Positions 43,101-58,100 of a stretch of DNA of 64,000 nt are shown in pieces. Location of the stretch: positions 838,676-902,675 of the forward strand of contig MNCI01028444.1 in NCBI GenBank assembly GCA_015680685.1, read 5' to 3'. The notes below the pieces were generated by a model. That model did no database searches. It was not told the origin of the DNA and worked only from the letters and a program-made list of their open reading frames with translations. Source of the stretch: Gnetum montanum (lineage: Eukaryota > Streptophyta > Gnetopsida > Gnetales > Gnetaceae). The number at the start of each line of letters is the position of its first letter. Positions within the stretch are counted from its first letter, which is position 1. A program made the translations under genes and the position numbers.

Positions 43101-46100
43101 CTTTTGTATGGAAAGATGTTGCATCGAATGAACTTGATCGATTGCAGTGTTGAATTTGAAACTCAAAGGCAAATGAAACTTTCAACTTTTCCCAACTACT
43201 TGGGTCAGCACTGTTATAATTCTAATTAAAGGTTGAAATCCTAATTAGGAATATGAAGGGTATTATAAACACTAACAATTTTCCTGGTATTACTATGGCA
43301 AAATCATATCATAAAACTGGAGAATCAATAATAAAACCCAAGTAACAGCAATGCTTATAGACATTGACTTTCTGGACAAGACTTGCCTGGACTGCAGTAG
43401 CCAGAGCAGGCAGTGAAACACATTGCACAAGTATGCTTTCCTTTGGGCTTGCCAAGATCAACAGTGATTCCTTTAACAATTTGAACAACGTAGGAGTTTG
43501 TGAAGCAACAGGCCCCAAATCAGACCTCGCTACTTTAAGAGCTTCCATATAACTACCCTTCTCCACAAACCTTAGAAACTCCACCTGAATGAAAGCATTT
43601 GCAATTCTGCATGAATGTTTTAAGTTGTGAAAGCAACTAGCACAAATTGCAAATTAAAATCCTTTTAAAAATGGCATTCTACCTGCTTCAGTTGAAAAAA
43701 TATTGCAGGGTTCTGCTTGAAGAAATGTGGATATAATTCATTAATTACATGGACCGCTTTCTCGACCATGCCTTTTAACACCAGCTGCCGAATCAGCAAT
43801 ATTATTTGAAAGTCACAAGATTCATATTTCTTTGCATCAACCTGTGGCTAGAGTGAAATGTAAGCAACATAATATTAGTATTTGATAAATGACTGGAATT
43901 TCATTTAAATGAAGACAATAAATACCATATGGGCAGATATGCGCTCTTTATTACAGTCAATTTCAGCTCTCTTTTCTGAAGTACATCCTGAATACCGAAA
44001 CTTCCATCTAGGATGGCAGGACATTTCCTTTTCCATCCATAAACATAGCTTTTCAAATTCAATTTTTGTGTCCGATCCACTGGTGCTGCATATCTCACCA
44101 ATATAAGAAGTTCCATCTAAAGATCTCATTTCATTATATATATTCTGCTTTGAAGAGCTCTCAGGTGCTTTATCTGCAAAGTCATTCATTTCCACATCTG
44201 GTTCAATATTGACGTCTGGATGACCACCATTTTCTACGACAGCAGGTACCAATTTCTTTGCCATATTATCTTGCATCTTCATCTCCCCTGACACCAAATA
44301 CCATCAAATTAAAATTTGGAATTAGGGATCAAAACAAAGAAAACTGTTATCAAATTTATATAAAAAAAGTTAGTATTAATGACCACTCCATTGATATGCC
44401 ATTCATAGTATGCCAACACTACCTTGAACAAGGCCTCTGTAAACACAATATTCGTAAACAAGTTCATCAGCCATGGGCAAATTCAGCTTCATTCGACTCA
44501 GTTCATTCTACAAAAACAATGACATCACATTCATTCATACTTATTTTGACCACGACTATCTTCAAAGTCAGATGAAATAATAAGAAAGAATAAATAGAAG
44601 AAACTAGTATGATTTACTATAAACAACATCATACAGACAAGATTACTTCATAATATAAAAATAGAGAAAATGAAATGCTGGAGCATTTTATACAAGTAAA
44701 TGAAAAAAAAAAACTATGAACCAACAGTAAGGATGGAATCAGGATCTATCTTTATGTTAGTGTAGGATGACTTCAGATTATTCTGCATAGATGGTAGAAT
44801 TTTCCTAGTCTTTTGCGCTTTTATCCATAAACCCTTGTGTGTTCTGGGAGATTTTGATGCCATTTTGCATCATTCTGAGAAAATAGAACTTTTCAATGGC
44901 AGTTTACAGTTGGGGTTGTATGGATTTTTCGATGTTTCAAGGTGAGTATACTTGAATAAACTTCAGGCAAGACAGACAGTACCAACAGCAAGTTGGATTG
45001 CATTATGATCATAGATGCCTGGCTTGACTTAATTCCTTGTGCAAAAGGGTGAAGACTAACTACAAACTCTTTTGGTCATTAGCCTCTACGTGTGTGGATA
45101 GAGGAATTAAATTGACCATAGCCTCTGTTTATATGGCAGCAATATTATAACGACTTTCCAATGTACATAAGATTGTAGAATAACGTGGCAGCTCAACGTG
45201 TAAGTAGTTTATGGTACAAGGTTTTACAGAATTTCCAAAGTTTGGAACAAGCAATCCTTACTTAGAAGTAACGTTATCCCTCAAACTAGATGCAAAGGAA
45301 ACATGAGTGTTTACTATATATCCAAGAAGCCTAGATACATTTGTATGAAGGTTGCACATAGCAGTGATAAAAAACAGAGATGGACTATCATTAAGAATAT
45401 TATGACATTCAACATTAGGAAACATAATTCTGTGGTTAGAGATCTAAAATAAACTGGCTTGCTTTTGGGAATAAGGGTTTCAGATTTTGGCTAGCAACAT
45501 TAAGAAATAGCAATGGGGACTTAATACATAAAATGGAAGGCATTGCAGTAATCATGATTTAATTTTATAAAAAAAAATTTAACTCAAAAAATGTTCCAGA
45601 TCAGCAACATATGAAGGAAATTATACATAGTATTGATCACCGTCTATCATAAGAGGATATCCTATTATTGAACTGAGGCCCTACCACAACGGAAATTTAG
45701 ATAGTGGTTTTCTCCATAGATTCCCTTAAAGCACTAGGTATGGATAGATTTTCTTTTTTTATAAACATTTTTAGAAGATTATTCAAAAGGATGATTGTGA
45801 TGTTGTATTTGAATTTTGGAGAACTGAGAAGATCAAATCAGAATGAAATGTTACTTAGATAGTTCTACTACCAAAGAAAAAAGATGCAATTGATATTAAA
45901 GATTATTAGCCTCTTAGCTTATGCACTTCTTTCTATAAAATTTGTTCAAAAGTTCTGATGCTTTAATTACAAATGGTGATACCTCATTTGGTTACTAAAA
46001 AACAGGCTGGTTTTGTATAAGGGAGACACATTTTACATCTGGTGGTTTTGGTGCAAGAGATCCTCTGTTCAGCCCATTTGCATAAGCAGCACAACATTGC

Positions 46101-49100
46101 CTTGAGGCTTGATATTTCAAAAGCTCATGATATAGTCAATTAGAGCTATATAAGAGCCATGCTACAGAAAATGTCCTTTCCCAATCATTGGATGCAAAAC
46201 CTGGAGGGCTAATACTAGTGATCTGGACAAGGTGATCCTGTTTCTCTCTTTCTTTTCATTCTAGCCATGGAGAGTTTGGGGTCCTACTTGAGAAAATTGA
46301 GAAATGACAATATTACAAGAGGAATCCAACTAGCTCTTGAAAGCAATTCATTCACACATATTTTGCTTGTTGATGACACCTTTCTATTCTCTAACAGAAA
46401 CCCACAAGTTATAGCAAACCTGCATATAACACTGTTAAAGTTTTCAAATATCTCTACTTTAAGCTTTAATTTAAATAAAAATTGTGTTGAATTTTGGAGC
46501 TAATCAAGAACTTTTCTAGGAATATATTGATTTATTAGGCTGTCAAGTAGACTTAGTACCTACTATGTATTTGGGGCTTCCTAACTTTGGGGATACTTTT
46601 GGTACTCATTTCTGCAAAAGATTGATAATAGACTTGCTGGGTGGATGGCTAAGCTATTATTGCAGGCTGGATGGCTATAGTTGGTGAGATCCACTCTTCA
46701 GGATCTACCTCTTTATTACCTTTCTTGTTTTTATTGTCTAGAACAATAATGCAATGCATAATGTTGTCCCACTCTAAAACTGTTGATAAACCAATCTTAA
46801 ACAGCCTTCCATTTAGGGGTTGTCGAACTTGAAAGAATGATTATTAGTACACCCCAAGACATATAGTCAACATGAGACTTTAGAAGAATTATAGAGGATA
46901 AAGAATAAATAAACAAACACAGATATACATTACAAAACCATGACTATTATGCTAATAAATACCTCCTGTGACTAATGTTAAGAACCGTTTGTGAAGCGAT
47001 GATGTGAAAAAGAAGGTATGTATGGAAAAGAATGAATAAGACATGATGTGAAGGAAACATGTGCATGGAAACAACCAAGGACCCACACAAGAAATGTCCA
47101 AAGAGCAAGAGCAAATATTCTTGATAAAAAAAAATGTAAACGAACTAGGTCAACGTGACCATAATACTAAGGAGTATGTACAGCAGAAGCATTAGTCTAT
47201 ATGGAGGACAAATAATAAAAAATCAATCTGTGAACAGATAGAGTGAAGTCAGTTCGTGTGAGTGAATGGATGATAGGAAACCTGCATATAGGATAAAACA
47301 ACATCTAACCTGGACAATGGCAGATGAAACTAATAGACGGATGATTATATGATCAATTTGTTTCTGTAGAAGAACACTATCAAGAGTAGCAAGCCCCAAC
47401 CAAGGAAAGTTAAAGGAGTAAATGAGACTCCTCAAATAGAGTGACGTATGCCACCCAATTTGTGGAACTGAGATGAAGAGTTTTCAGATGCAGAACTAAA
47501 AATGAATGCTGAAGAGATAACTTAAGACTATAGAGAAAATACAACAGTAATCTGAGAATCACTCATTTCATTCAAATGATGCATTGTTACAAGAAACCAT
47601 ATTACTCTTTGGCAATACCCATTTCTCATTCCGTGATAGAGACAGATTGAACCCATTGTAGTTAGATGGAATGTAATATGATTCATCCATATATACATTG
47701 GATGAAATTAATTCTCTTTCCTCGCAGCTTTTGTTGGAGTTTTAATTTGTGTTATACATTCTACAGGAATTTCAAATGGAACTGTACTTGGATAAGTTAT
47801 CAAAGGGTGATAGAGAAATGATAGGTGGAACAAATAAAAGTAAAGAAATTTCTTCCAGTTGTACAATCTTCATTCTTTTTACAGGCCTTGAACCTTTGGA
47901 CATCCCCATCTTTTTCTTCTTGTCAATTCTGGGTTGCATTGGTGCAATCTCTAATTCTAAAGACTAATTGTCACTGATGATTCTCTTTGTATTTCTGTAC
48001 TTGATGTTTATGCTATACTTGATAATTTTGAGATTGGAACTGAACAAGAAACAAGACAATCACTGCATGTTGCATTTGTGGCGTTCTTATCTTTAACATT
48101 TGTTGGAAGCTAAGCAAAAATTATATGGAAAGGACTCAAAATTTTAACATGCTCAGCCCATAAATAATTTAGCCTTGGATATTCAATTAAAGATATTTGC
48201 CTAAACTTAGCTGAACCCATTTTGTTGGGAAACAACTAGGATGATGATGATGATATTTTCCTGAATAATGTGATCGTATGTCTTCTAATCTCATCAGTAT
48301 TCAAACTAATATAAATCAAAGAAGACATTCAGTAGTCCTCATTTGAAACGGAAGACTTCAAATCCTTTGGAAAATTTGACAATGAAAATACATAAACAAA
48401 TTATTCACTATCGAATTCTCTGAAAAAATAAACATATCTATTGAGAAAAAGAAGGCCATATAATATCATGACCTAAATCCTCCTACTGGACCAAATTCTA
48501 CATCCTCAACAGGACATCAATATATTGTGACTGATATTGATTATTTTACAGTGGCCAAAGGTCAAAGCAATTAAACAACCATCAGCCAAGGTAGGTTTTA
48601 GCAGGAATATATCTTAAGCAAGGATGGCACTCTTTTAAATTGGATCAGCCTTTAGGTCTCCTAAATTTCATCATTTGGCAAAGAAAAATAGCATTTGTTT
48701 GTCATATTCAGCTAATTATTATTCAAAAGAAGATGGACTAGCAGAAAGTATCATAGACACAAAACAAAGGGCATGGCATGATCAACTTAAGTTTGTATTA
48801 TTGGCTAATAAAATTCATTTCAAAAGAGTGGTTGGCATGACTTCATACCATAGATTAAAAATGCAGCTAGGAATCATGATCCACAAAAACACGTATCAAA
48901 TTGGATCAGGATCGCAATCCTAATTTTACTGGATAAACACAAATCATTAACGTTTCCCTGAGCCCAAAATACAAGTTCGTGGCCATTGTTGTAGCAAGTG
49001 TCCTATTGTGTTATAATTTTGAGGCTTATCAGTGGATGTCATGTATGCCTAAATCATCATTTTATGATGCAGCTATTGCAAATGACCACTATAAATGGAT

Positions 49101-52100
49101 GTCTGCTGTTCATTGGTCACAGGTCCATGCCAATGCAATGCAAGGAGGAGGCTAGCAACAATGGTAAACTTACTATCATTTTCAACTTGCTCACCTTGTC
49201 CTACCATTGAGGGGCAGCGATCTGCAATATATATATATATATGATTTACAATCACAATTTTCACTCCTGTGTGATTGCATGACAATGAGTACTATCACAA
49301 TTAGGCACCTTATGTATTGTTACCACTAGCGTTTCTAGCAACATCGAAGCCTGTGGTTATTGTTGGCAATGCATTGGTGTTACCAGCAATGTCAGACGGT
49401 TGCTGCCTTGTTAGAACGTTGAAGTTTGTGTGCCACTGGTTCTACCATCAATGCCGAGGCACTAGTTCTTCCAGCAACATCGAAGCACTAGTTCTATAAG
49501 CAAAGTCAGAGCGTTGGTGCTACTAAAAACATTGGAGTGCTAGTTTTGTAAGTACCGTTAGGGGCTTGGTGTTGCCTTGCATTAAGACTTATTTCTGTGT
49601 TCAAATAAATAATAAGTATTCACTCTGCTACTGAATGGTTCGTTGGCATTGTTGTTCTCGATAATGAGAAAGGTTGAGTGTTATTTATATTGTAATTGAA
49701 AAAGGCCAAGTGTTGATTCAATTTTAATTATGTATTGTCGGTTAGTAGACATGCAGCTTTCAATTTTAAAATCTACTCCGCACCTTTCAATGCTGTGCAC
49801 ATGTTCTTTGCTCCGCATCCTTCATGTGCTCCATCGTTTGCTCGGATAGTGTCGAGTAGGATGAATTTAACTCAAGTATTCAATTATGTCATGAAGAAGA
49901 TAAGAACATTGGCATTCATGATAAAGAGTTCAATTTCAACCTTTTTTTAAAAACAGTTTCTACATTTCTCTTTTCATTTCCTAGAATTTTATTCCACTTT
50001 GTTTATTTCTTTACAAGGGTACATGGATGAAATAAAATTGTATAAAATTTCATGAAGATAAGGCTTGGTCCTAGAATGTTGACCAATCATATAAGGTTGC
50101 AAAGGCAAAAAGATCAAGTAACAAAAAGAGCTAAATGTTGAAGAAAGATAGATCTTATTCCAAAAATTCATGTACTTCTTTGAATTAGCAAAAAAGGAAA
50201 ATTTTAAAAAGCAAAATTAAACAAGGTTGGAAGATGGTTAATCAATGGTGTTATAAAAATCCATGAGTATGGTCATCGTAGCTTTGAAAATGCTAATATT
50301 TTGAATAATATAAGAGCATCAACACATCAGCATTTACTAATGCCAAAATCTTTACAGGATATAACACCAGCTTGAACATTAATTGGTGGAACACTGTGCA
50401 CAAATAAAACTTTGGAGTGAATTTGATCTGAAAACTCTTCCTCGTTTCTGAAACTGCCCCTCCCTCATATCACTGATATCTTTAAGTATATTATAAAAAG
50501 AAACTTAAGAAATTTTTTAAAAATATATAATTCTAAGGTACCTGGAAGGCTGCAAAGAGGTCACCGTTTGTGTATCTTAAGCTATCAATTGCACCTTGTC
50601 TTTGAAGTCCCACTGCATGAGCAAGAGCCTGCACATCAACCTGTACAATGCACCCAAAATAGTAAGCGATGTATCAAAAATTTCAACTTGCACAGTGAAA
50701 AAAAATCTGTCAAATATTGGTTTAACAAAAAACAAAAGGAAAAAAAAAACAACAGCAGTCTATTCAAACAGAACAAACTTCATCAAATTGAGGAGCTTGA
50801 TATAAAGATTCTCTGAGCAATGCTGGAGGATCCCTCTCTTCACAAAGCAGTTTCCGGTTGACATCAGAAATATTAGATGTGAATGCTTCATGGTAGCAAT
50901 ATTCATTATGTATACTGCAATCAATATGGCAGGTTAAGGTCAGAATATCTTGAATTAACTTTTAAGATCAGAAAAATGCGTTTATATTCATTTCTAACTA
51001 ACTTATTTCTATTATAAATCTATAACAAATGATTTAACTGTTATAAGGTTGATACCTACCCAAGCAAATATTTCAATGTCTGCACAAAGCAAGGATCGTA
51101 GGCTTGAAGATTTGCCTTCAACGTTGACGTCAGCAAGGCAGCTAATTCAAGCCTCCTTTTTTCAGCCCACTAACAAAAGTATCAGGGAAAAAAACAAGAA
51201 GTGTCTATTACAACCAGAAATTTTGGTGAACATACAACTGTTGAAGCAACCTCAAAACATTGAATCTTAAAAGCTTCCATGTGCACGCATAATGATATAA
51301 AAATACAGTAGGAACAGTTAAATGAAATTTGAAAGTTTAAAAAACAACTTTAAACTTAATATTCAAATAGCACAACAGACTGGTTTGCAGAAACGCAAAC
51401 ATAATAGATAGATAGTTGCCAAATTTTGAAAAGAATAACAAACACATTTTTAAGGAAAAGGTCAAAGCCACATTATCCAAACTATGTACCCTACAGAAAT
51501 CGCTCTGGTTCTGCAATTTCACAGCATACAATACTGAAAACATTGAGAGGTATCTATCTATCAGGTCTTGCTAAGTGCCTTCAAACAGAAACTTGCTATG
51601 GTCTAGAAACCCAGCAAATGCCTTACTTTAAATATGTAGCTTTTGTTTATCACAACATTAATTCTAACGGTAACGGGAATCAAGGTTTATCTTTAGTATA
51701 AGGGATGCCTCTGGAATATATTCCTATCAATATTTCTTTATAGGTGTTCTAGAATCCATCTCTTTCCTCGCATTTATTTCAATTATCTTATTTAGTCGTT
51801 TTCTTTGCTTGGAATGAAGATGTTGGACTGGCAAATTCTTTCAAAAACTCTTCCCTTCTTTGTGGAATATGAATTTTAAAGGCATCAATATTTCATATTG
51901 AATGCAGAGTTCAACAAAATGAATAGCTATTTTTGAAGGGATGATTACTGAAAGCCATTGAGATAAATAAGCCTCTCACAGAGGGTATCACATCTGATGA
52001 AATTCCACTAAATACTTCGCATTACAGTCATCCAGCTTCGTTCAATGTACATCAGCAACAAAGAAACTAATTACTAAAACAACCATAAAGTTCAGAAACT

Positions 52101-55100
52101 ATAATAATGAATTTTAAACTCTAGTCTATCCTCATCTCTTTGTAAAGAGATGAAAGAAATACCATCATTGAAAGCAATCGGCCTCTTTATTTATATTTTA
52201 AACGATTGAGCTTTCAAAGGGTTAAGTAGAAGTAAAGCAGAAAATATCAATTTGAATTTCTTAACCATTTATGGGACATTCCTAACTTAATTTAAAATTA
52301 GCTTCTTTTTCTTGATGAATCACAGAAGGCCAGTCATAATATAACTCAACAGGTAAGGCCGTTCCTTTGCTTGTAATAGGTTGTGAGTTCAAGTTGTGTT
52401 TAATGAATCATTATATTCTGCTTAAGATCTACCAAACTATTGTTTTGGATACGTAGCCTAAGGATATATACATTCAAAGTTTTAATTCCAACAACCCTCT
52501 TGATGAGCCACAAACGTGTGTTTTTGCAACTAAATTCTTTTTATTCCTTCCTAACATACCCCATGCTAATGATCAAATAAGGTTATGAATTGCCTTGTGC
52601 TTGCCATCATTTAGCAATATCGTTGTCAAAACGGCATAGGCGTGAGAGCTTCCTAATTATAATCATTTCAAGATTTACAACACTTAGAATCTAACTCCAC
52701 TGCCCACGCACAAAAATTATTTGGGTAGAAAATCTGTCTCCTGATGATAAAAAGGAAAATCCTAGCTTTAATGACACTATAAAAGATACATTATATAACA
52801 TACTATATCTACAATTACAGACATCATGTAACAAAAGTGCACTTACCTCTTCTGCCACCGGTGATGCTTTGTCATCCTTTTCATAAATAAATGCAAGGAG
52901 CACCTTCTTAAATTCTTCATATGCCTCCTGATCAAGAAATAAATTTACCACATCATTACAATATTAGATGAAGAAAAGAAAAGGATACAAAGCTCTGTAT
53001 CCAGCATGTATACTGCTATCATCATCATCATCCTATGCAGAGAAAAATTACATACAATGTCACGCGGACAAAGATTTTATATATAAATATCTAGCACCAA
53101 AAACAAACCTCCTTACCAGACAAAGGAACAAAAGCTATGAAAAAAATTAAAAAAACCATTAGTTGGTATATCTCCTTTTATTAATTATAAAATTGTAATT
53201 TTAAGTACAAACAAGAATTCCTGAATTTTGACAACTGCACATGATCAAGAGTTCGTTACATAACTATTAAATCTAAAAATAATGATATTAAATGAGACAA
53301 TCACCCTTATCATACCAAACTACCATCCCGTTCCTAAAACAACTGATACATGTCATTGTAAATATGTTTAATCATTAAAAGTGTGAAAAAAAATATCTAA
53401 CATAATGTACAAAAGACAACTAGGAGAAGAATCTTCCATATGCATGTTCCCTATGGTTTGCAGGTCACAAGTTTCATTCCAAGGGGTATGCTAATCTAAC
53501 ACCATTATGCATGTTGTAGTTAAACTCTACAAAAATACCAAGTTGGCTATATGTCCTACAAATATATAATCAAATAGTTTTGAATTCCACCCTATTCCCC
53601 CTAAAATGCTACGCCTTTAACAATTCAAGAACCTAATTTAGTTACTTGTTGGGTCTAACAAAGTTGTTTCCTCCGATTTCTACTTTCATAAATATACAAT
53701 TGATGGTTGCATTAGAATGAATTTCAAAGTTTGTAAGTCCACTTTAATCATGCATGTACTTTTTTGGAACACCATACTATGATCTGCATGGTCATTGATC
53801 ATGAGTGATTTATTTCCACTATACTATATGTAAAACTGTAGTGATTTAGCCAAAAATAAGTGGCTCAAGTGGTTAGCTCATTGTCTTCTTAGACAATAGG
53901 TTACCGGTTCAAGTCACATTTAAGGCATCATTATATTCTTCTATAGTTCTTCTTATGTATCCTTTTGACGATATGTCTTGGGGTGTACCTATAATCAAAT
54001 TATATTAGGTTTTCTTTGACAGTGTGTTCCAGAAAGCATCTTGTGGTTTTTTAGTGTCGTCTTCAATGGCAAATTCTGGATTTCTAGTTGACTATTTCTT
54101 CCTGTTGACTATTTCAGATTTTGTAGGATTTTGGAGTGCGTGGCTGTTTCAACATCACAATTTTGGCTGTTGTTCTCTGGTTAGTGATTTTAGTGTTTGA
54201 TTTGAACCTTTCTCATTTCTTTCTAAGAGGTGACATTTTGATTTTTGCTATTTCAATTGATACTAAGGTTAAGACTTGCTATTTCTGTTTTCTTTAATGG
54301 CAAAAACTATTTTCTGTGGGAATTTACCTTCAAATGTTTTATCATGAGCCAAGAATTATAAGGTTACATGGATGGGATTGAAAAAAAAGGCCAAAAGATT
54401 CTGAGACTAAAGCATTATAGATTTGGAATAAAAACAATGTCAAAATCATGAGTTTGACCATCAGTTCTGTTGGACTTCATAATGGCATAAATCTAAGAAT
54501 GCAAAAACTAGCCACTGGTATGTGGAGTTTTTTTGAAGAAAATGTATCACCAAGATAAAGATGCCCAAAAATACAATGTCGGTACTGAAAACATCAATGA
54601 ATTCACTAAGGAAATCAGAATGTTCAAGAGACTTATTCCAGCTTCATGAATTGATGATTACAGTCAATTTACATGGATTTATTTTTGTGTGCCAAATCAA
54701 AAGTCTTTTCCATCATTAAATCCTTTGTATCTATGATAGAAAATCAATTTGAAACCCAAATGAAAACTTTACCCTCTGATTCCAAGGGAGAATACCTCAA
54801 ATGAGTTTGAAAATTTTCTTCAGGAAAAAGACATTATCTCTCAAGCCCTCTTAATGCTCAACAGAATGGTGTTGCTAAGTCGAAACACAGGCACATTGTA
54901 GATGTCACTTGAACTCTTATTATTCGTGTATCCATTCCCCAAACTTTTGAGATGAAGCTGTTCAAACTGCTATTTTCTTGATTAATCATCAAAAATTTGA
55001 AAAACTTGGGAATGAAAGTCCATACTTTCATTTATTCTAGAAACAAACAAATTACAGTTTATTGCATACTTTTGGGTGTGTTTGTTTTGCTCACATGGAA

Positions 55101-58100
55101 TGTTACCAAATGTGTTTTTATTTAGATATGCAGTACATCAAAAAGATTTCTGGTGTTATGATACTCAGACCAATCAAGTTCATGTTTCACGGAATGTGAT
55201 TTTTTTTTTTTTTTTGAAAATCAATTCTTTTATGAAAAACACTCAATGATTCTACTTCTATTTTACACCTGCTCAGTGAGTCTCCTGCATCTTTGTCACT
55301 TGGAAGATTTGAGCTAGGACTAGTCTAAAAAAGGATTATTGCCCAGAGGCTCAATGCTTATCCTGCCAAGGTAGGATCTTGGGAGGGTTGGTGGATGAGC
55401 AAAAACCTAACCTCTTTTCAACTGACTACACCCAAGGTAGAACCTAGATCTTATGATTTGAAAAACAAGCACCTTATGATCACTCCAAGTGGTGGTTCCT
55501 TCAAGCTAGGACAAGTCTCTAAAAGAGAAAAACAATACAATGATCCTACTCTTGCCTCTTCCCAAAGTCAACTCATCTTGGTTCCTACACCTAATGACAA
55601 GTCATCTCCTACTTCAAAATAAGCTCCTCTTCACAAATCTTCCAATATATCTCATCCTCCAGACCATTACAACCTTTCATCTACTTATTTGTTGTCCTCT
55701 TTGAGCTTTGTGTCTATTCCTACCTCAAATTCATAGCCTAAAAAGTAGGACTGTTGACTGTTGGTGATAGGCTATGGATGAAGACTTGTATGCCTTAGTT
55801 TTGAATAACATATGGGATTTTTAGATAGATCCCAGTGGCATTACACCCATTGGTTGTAAACGGGTTCATACAATAAAGCTTAATTCTAATGGCTCTTTGG
55901 ACAAATACAAAGCTCAGCTGGTAGCTTTGAGAAATCGACAAGAATATGGTATTAATTATCAACAAACCTTTGCCCCTTCAGCCAAAATAAAAACTACTTG
56001 TACTACTATTACTATAGATACATCCAACACCTGGCCTATTTTTCAAATAGATGCGCAAAATGCATTTCTTAATGGGAATCTAGATGAACAAGTTCATACG
56101 AAACCATCCTAAGGGTTGCATGTATCTACCAAAAATATTCTTTATGGGCTGAAAAGATCATTACATGGTTTAAAACAGGCTCCAAGTTATGGGGTTAGCT
56201 ACATGACTTCCAAATTAGAACTCTATCACTCAATATTACCTAACAAAATTGAACCCAGTATTGCCTAACATTCAACACTGTATAAGATAGCAGGCCTAAT
56301 TGATATCTTGTAAATGGGTTCAGTGACATGAGTTTTTTTGCCATTCGCCTCTATGAAAAGCTAAATATTTATTTATTTGCAATTTATTCAAATCATGTTC
56401 AATTATTTTTCCCCGTGTCTTTTTTGGTCTTTCTTTCAATGGCTTTCCTAAAACAATGATGTACCAACCTTTTTTTTATAGTCTAATTATCTAATCTTCT
56501 TTGCACATGTCCAAACTTTCTAAGTTTTCATTCATATAACTTATCTAAATTAGAAACCACTCCAAGTCTTCCTCTAATGTCTATATTATACAATTTATCT
56601 CTTCTAGTAACATTTAGCATCTATCTAAACATTCACATTTCTACCACATTGATTTGTTGTTCATGTCTCTTTTGTATTGCCCAACAGTTAGCACCATATA
56701 AGATAGCAAGCTTTATTGTTCTCATATAAAATTTCTCCTTCAGTTTTATTGGTATTCTTTTAATACATAGAACACCACTAGCCTGTCTCCATTTTGACCA
56801 TCTTGTCTCAATTCTATTTCTTATATCTTTATCAATTTCACTATTTGATTAGAGAATTGATCCTAGGTAGCAAATCTATTTGCAATGGGGGACTTTTTGG
56901 CCTTGAATTATCATTTCTACTTCACCATTGATTATGATTTTATTAAAATTGCATTCCATATATTCTATCTTACCTCTACTAATTTTTACACCTTTTGATT
57001 CTAGAACATGTCTCCAATTCTCCATTTTAGAAACAATATTTTCTTGAGCTGTATCCACTAACATAATATCATCTGCAAATAGCATACACCAAGAGATATT
57101 ATCTTGTATTTCCTTTGTTAATTCATCCATCATAATGGCAAATAAGTATGGGCTAAGTGTAGACCTTTGGTGTAGACCTATTGTAACTGGAAAATTAGAT
57201 GTTGTTCCACAGTTCTAATTTTAGTGGTAGTTCCTTCATACATGTCTTAAATCACTTTAATATATTTATTAGGGATGTTTTTCCTCTGCAAGGTCCCCCA
57301 AATAATGCTTCTCCGCACTTTGTTATATGAAGATCATATGTAGATTTTTTTTTATGTTTTCTGAATTTCTCTATCGATTATCGTATCAAGAAAATAGCCT
57401 CTATAGTAGATCTCCTTGGCATAAATCCAAATTGATTTTCTAATACTATTAATTCAAGTTTGAGATGTTGTTCTATGACTCTCTCCCAAAGTTTCATAGT
57501 ATGGCTCATTAGATTGATCTCTCTATAGTTTGTGCAATTTTGCATATCTCCTTTATTTTTGTAGATGGGAAAAACAATGTTTTTCTCCAATTGTTGAACA
57601 TTTCTCCATCCTTCAAAATTGTGTTAAATAATTGTCTTAGCCAAGAAGCTCCTATATCTCCTAGAACTTTCCAAGCTTCCATAGAAATGTTATCTAGTCC
57701 AATGGCTTTTTCATTTTTCATCTTTGACAAGGTTGTCTTCACCTCAAAGAAGGAAAGTTCATTATCCAAACCAAAATTTGGTTCTTCTTCTTGGATGTCT
57801 TCTCTTGGAAATTCTTTATTTAATAATTCTTGAAAATAAGTTTTCCACCTATCCAAAATGTCATTGTCTTTTACCAAAGTTCTTTCATCTACCTCCTTGA
57901 TACATTTGACACTCCTTGATACATTTGACATGAACAATGTCCTTACATTTCTTGTTTTTGATTTTTTTCCAATTTATAAATAGATTTTTCCTCTTCATTT
58001 GTTCCTAATTTCTCATAAAAGCTATCCAAGGCTTTATGTTTAGCTTTGGCTAGTATTGTTGCCTCCTTTTTTGCCATTTTGTATATTAGCCTATTTTCTT

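Larger units (their letters stand above)
44508..50541 (-). other. Intron 6 of the CTLH gene (6.0 kb) with nested retroelement relics
   Basis: It contains an L1-like LINE relic (44,855-46,760, plus), the end of a SINE-like repeat (46,845-46,900, minus), a gypsy integrase fragment (48,520-48,870, plus), a GAT-tailed module (48,219-48,254) and a 26-bp minisatellite (49,317-49,577). Ends are GT at 50,541 and AG at 44,508. Confidence 0.75.

Noticed and set aside
56281-56800. Possible host exon inside intron 2 of the CTLH gene
   Set aside because: Reads as the C-terminal part of the RTE element on the minus strand.
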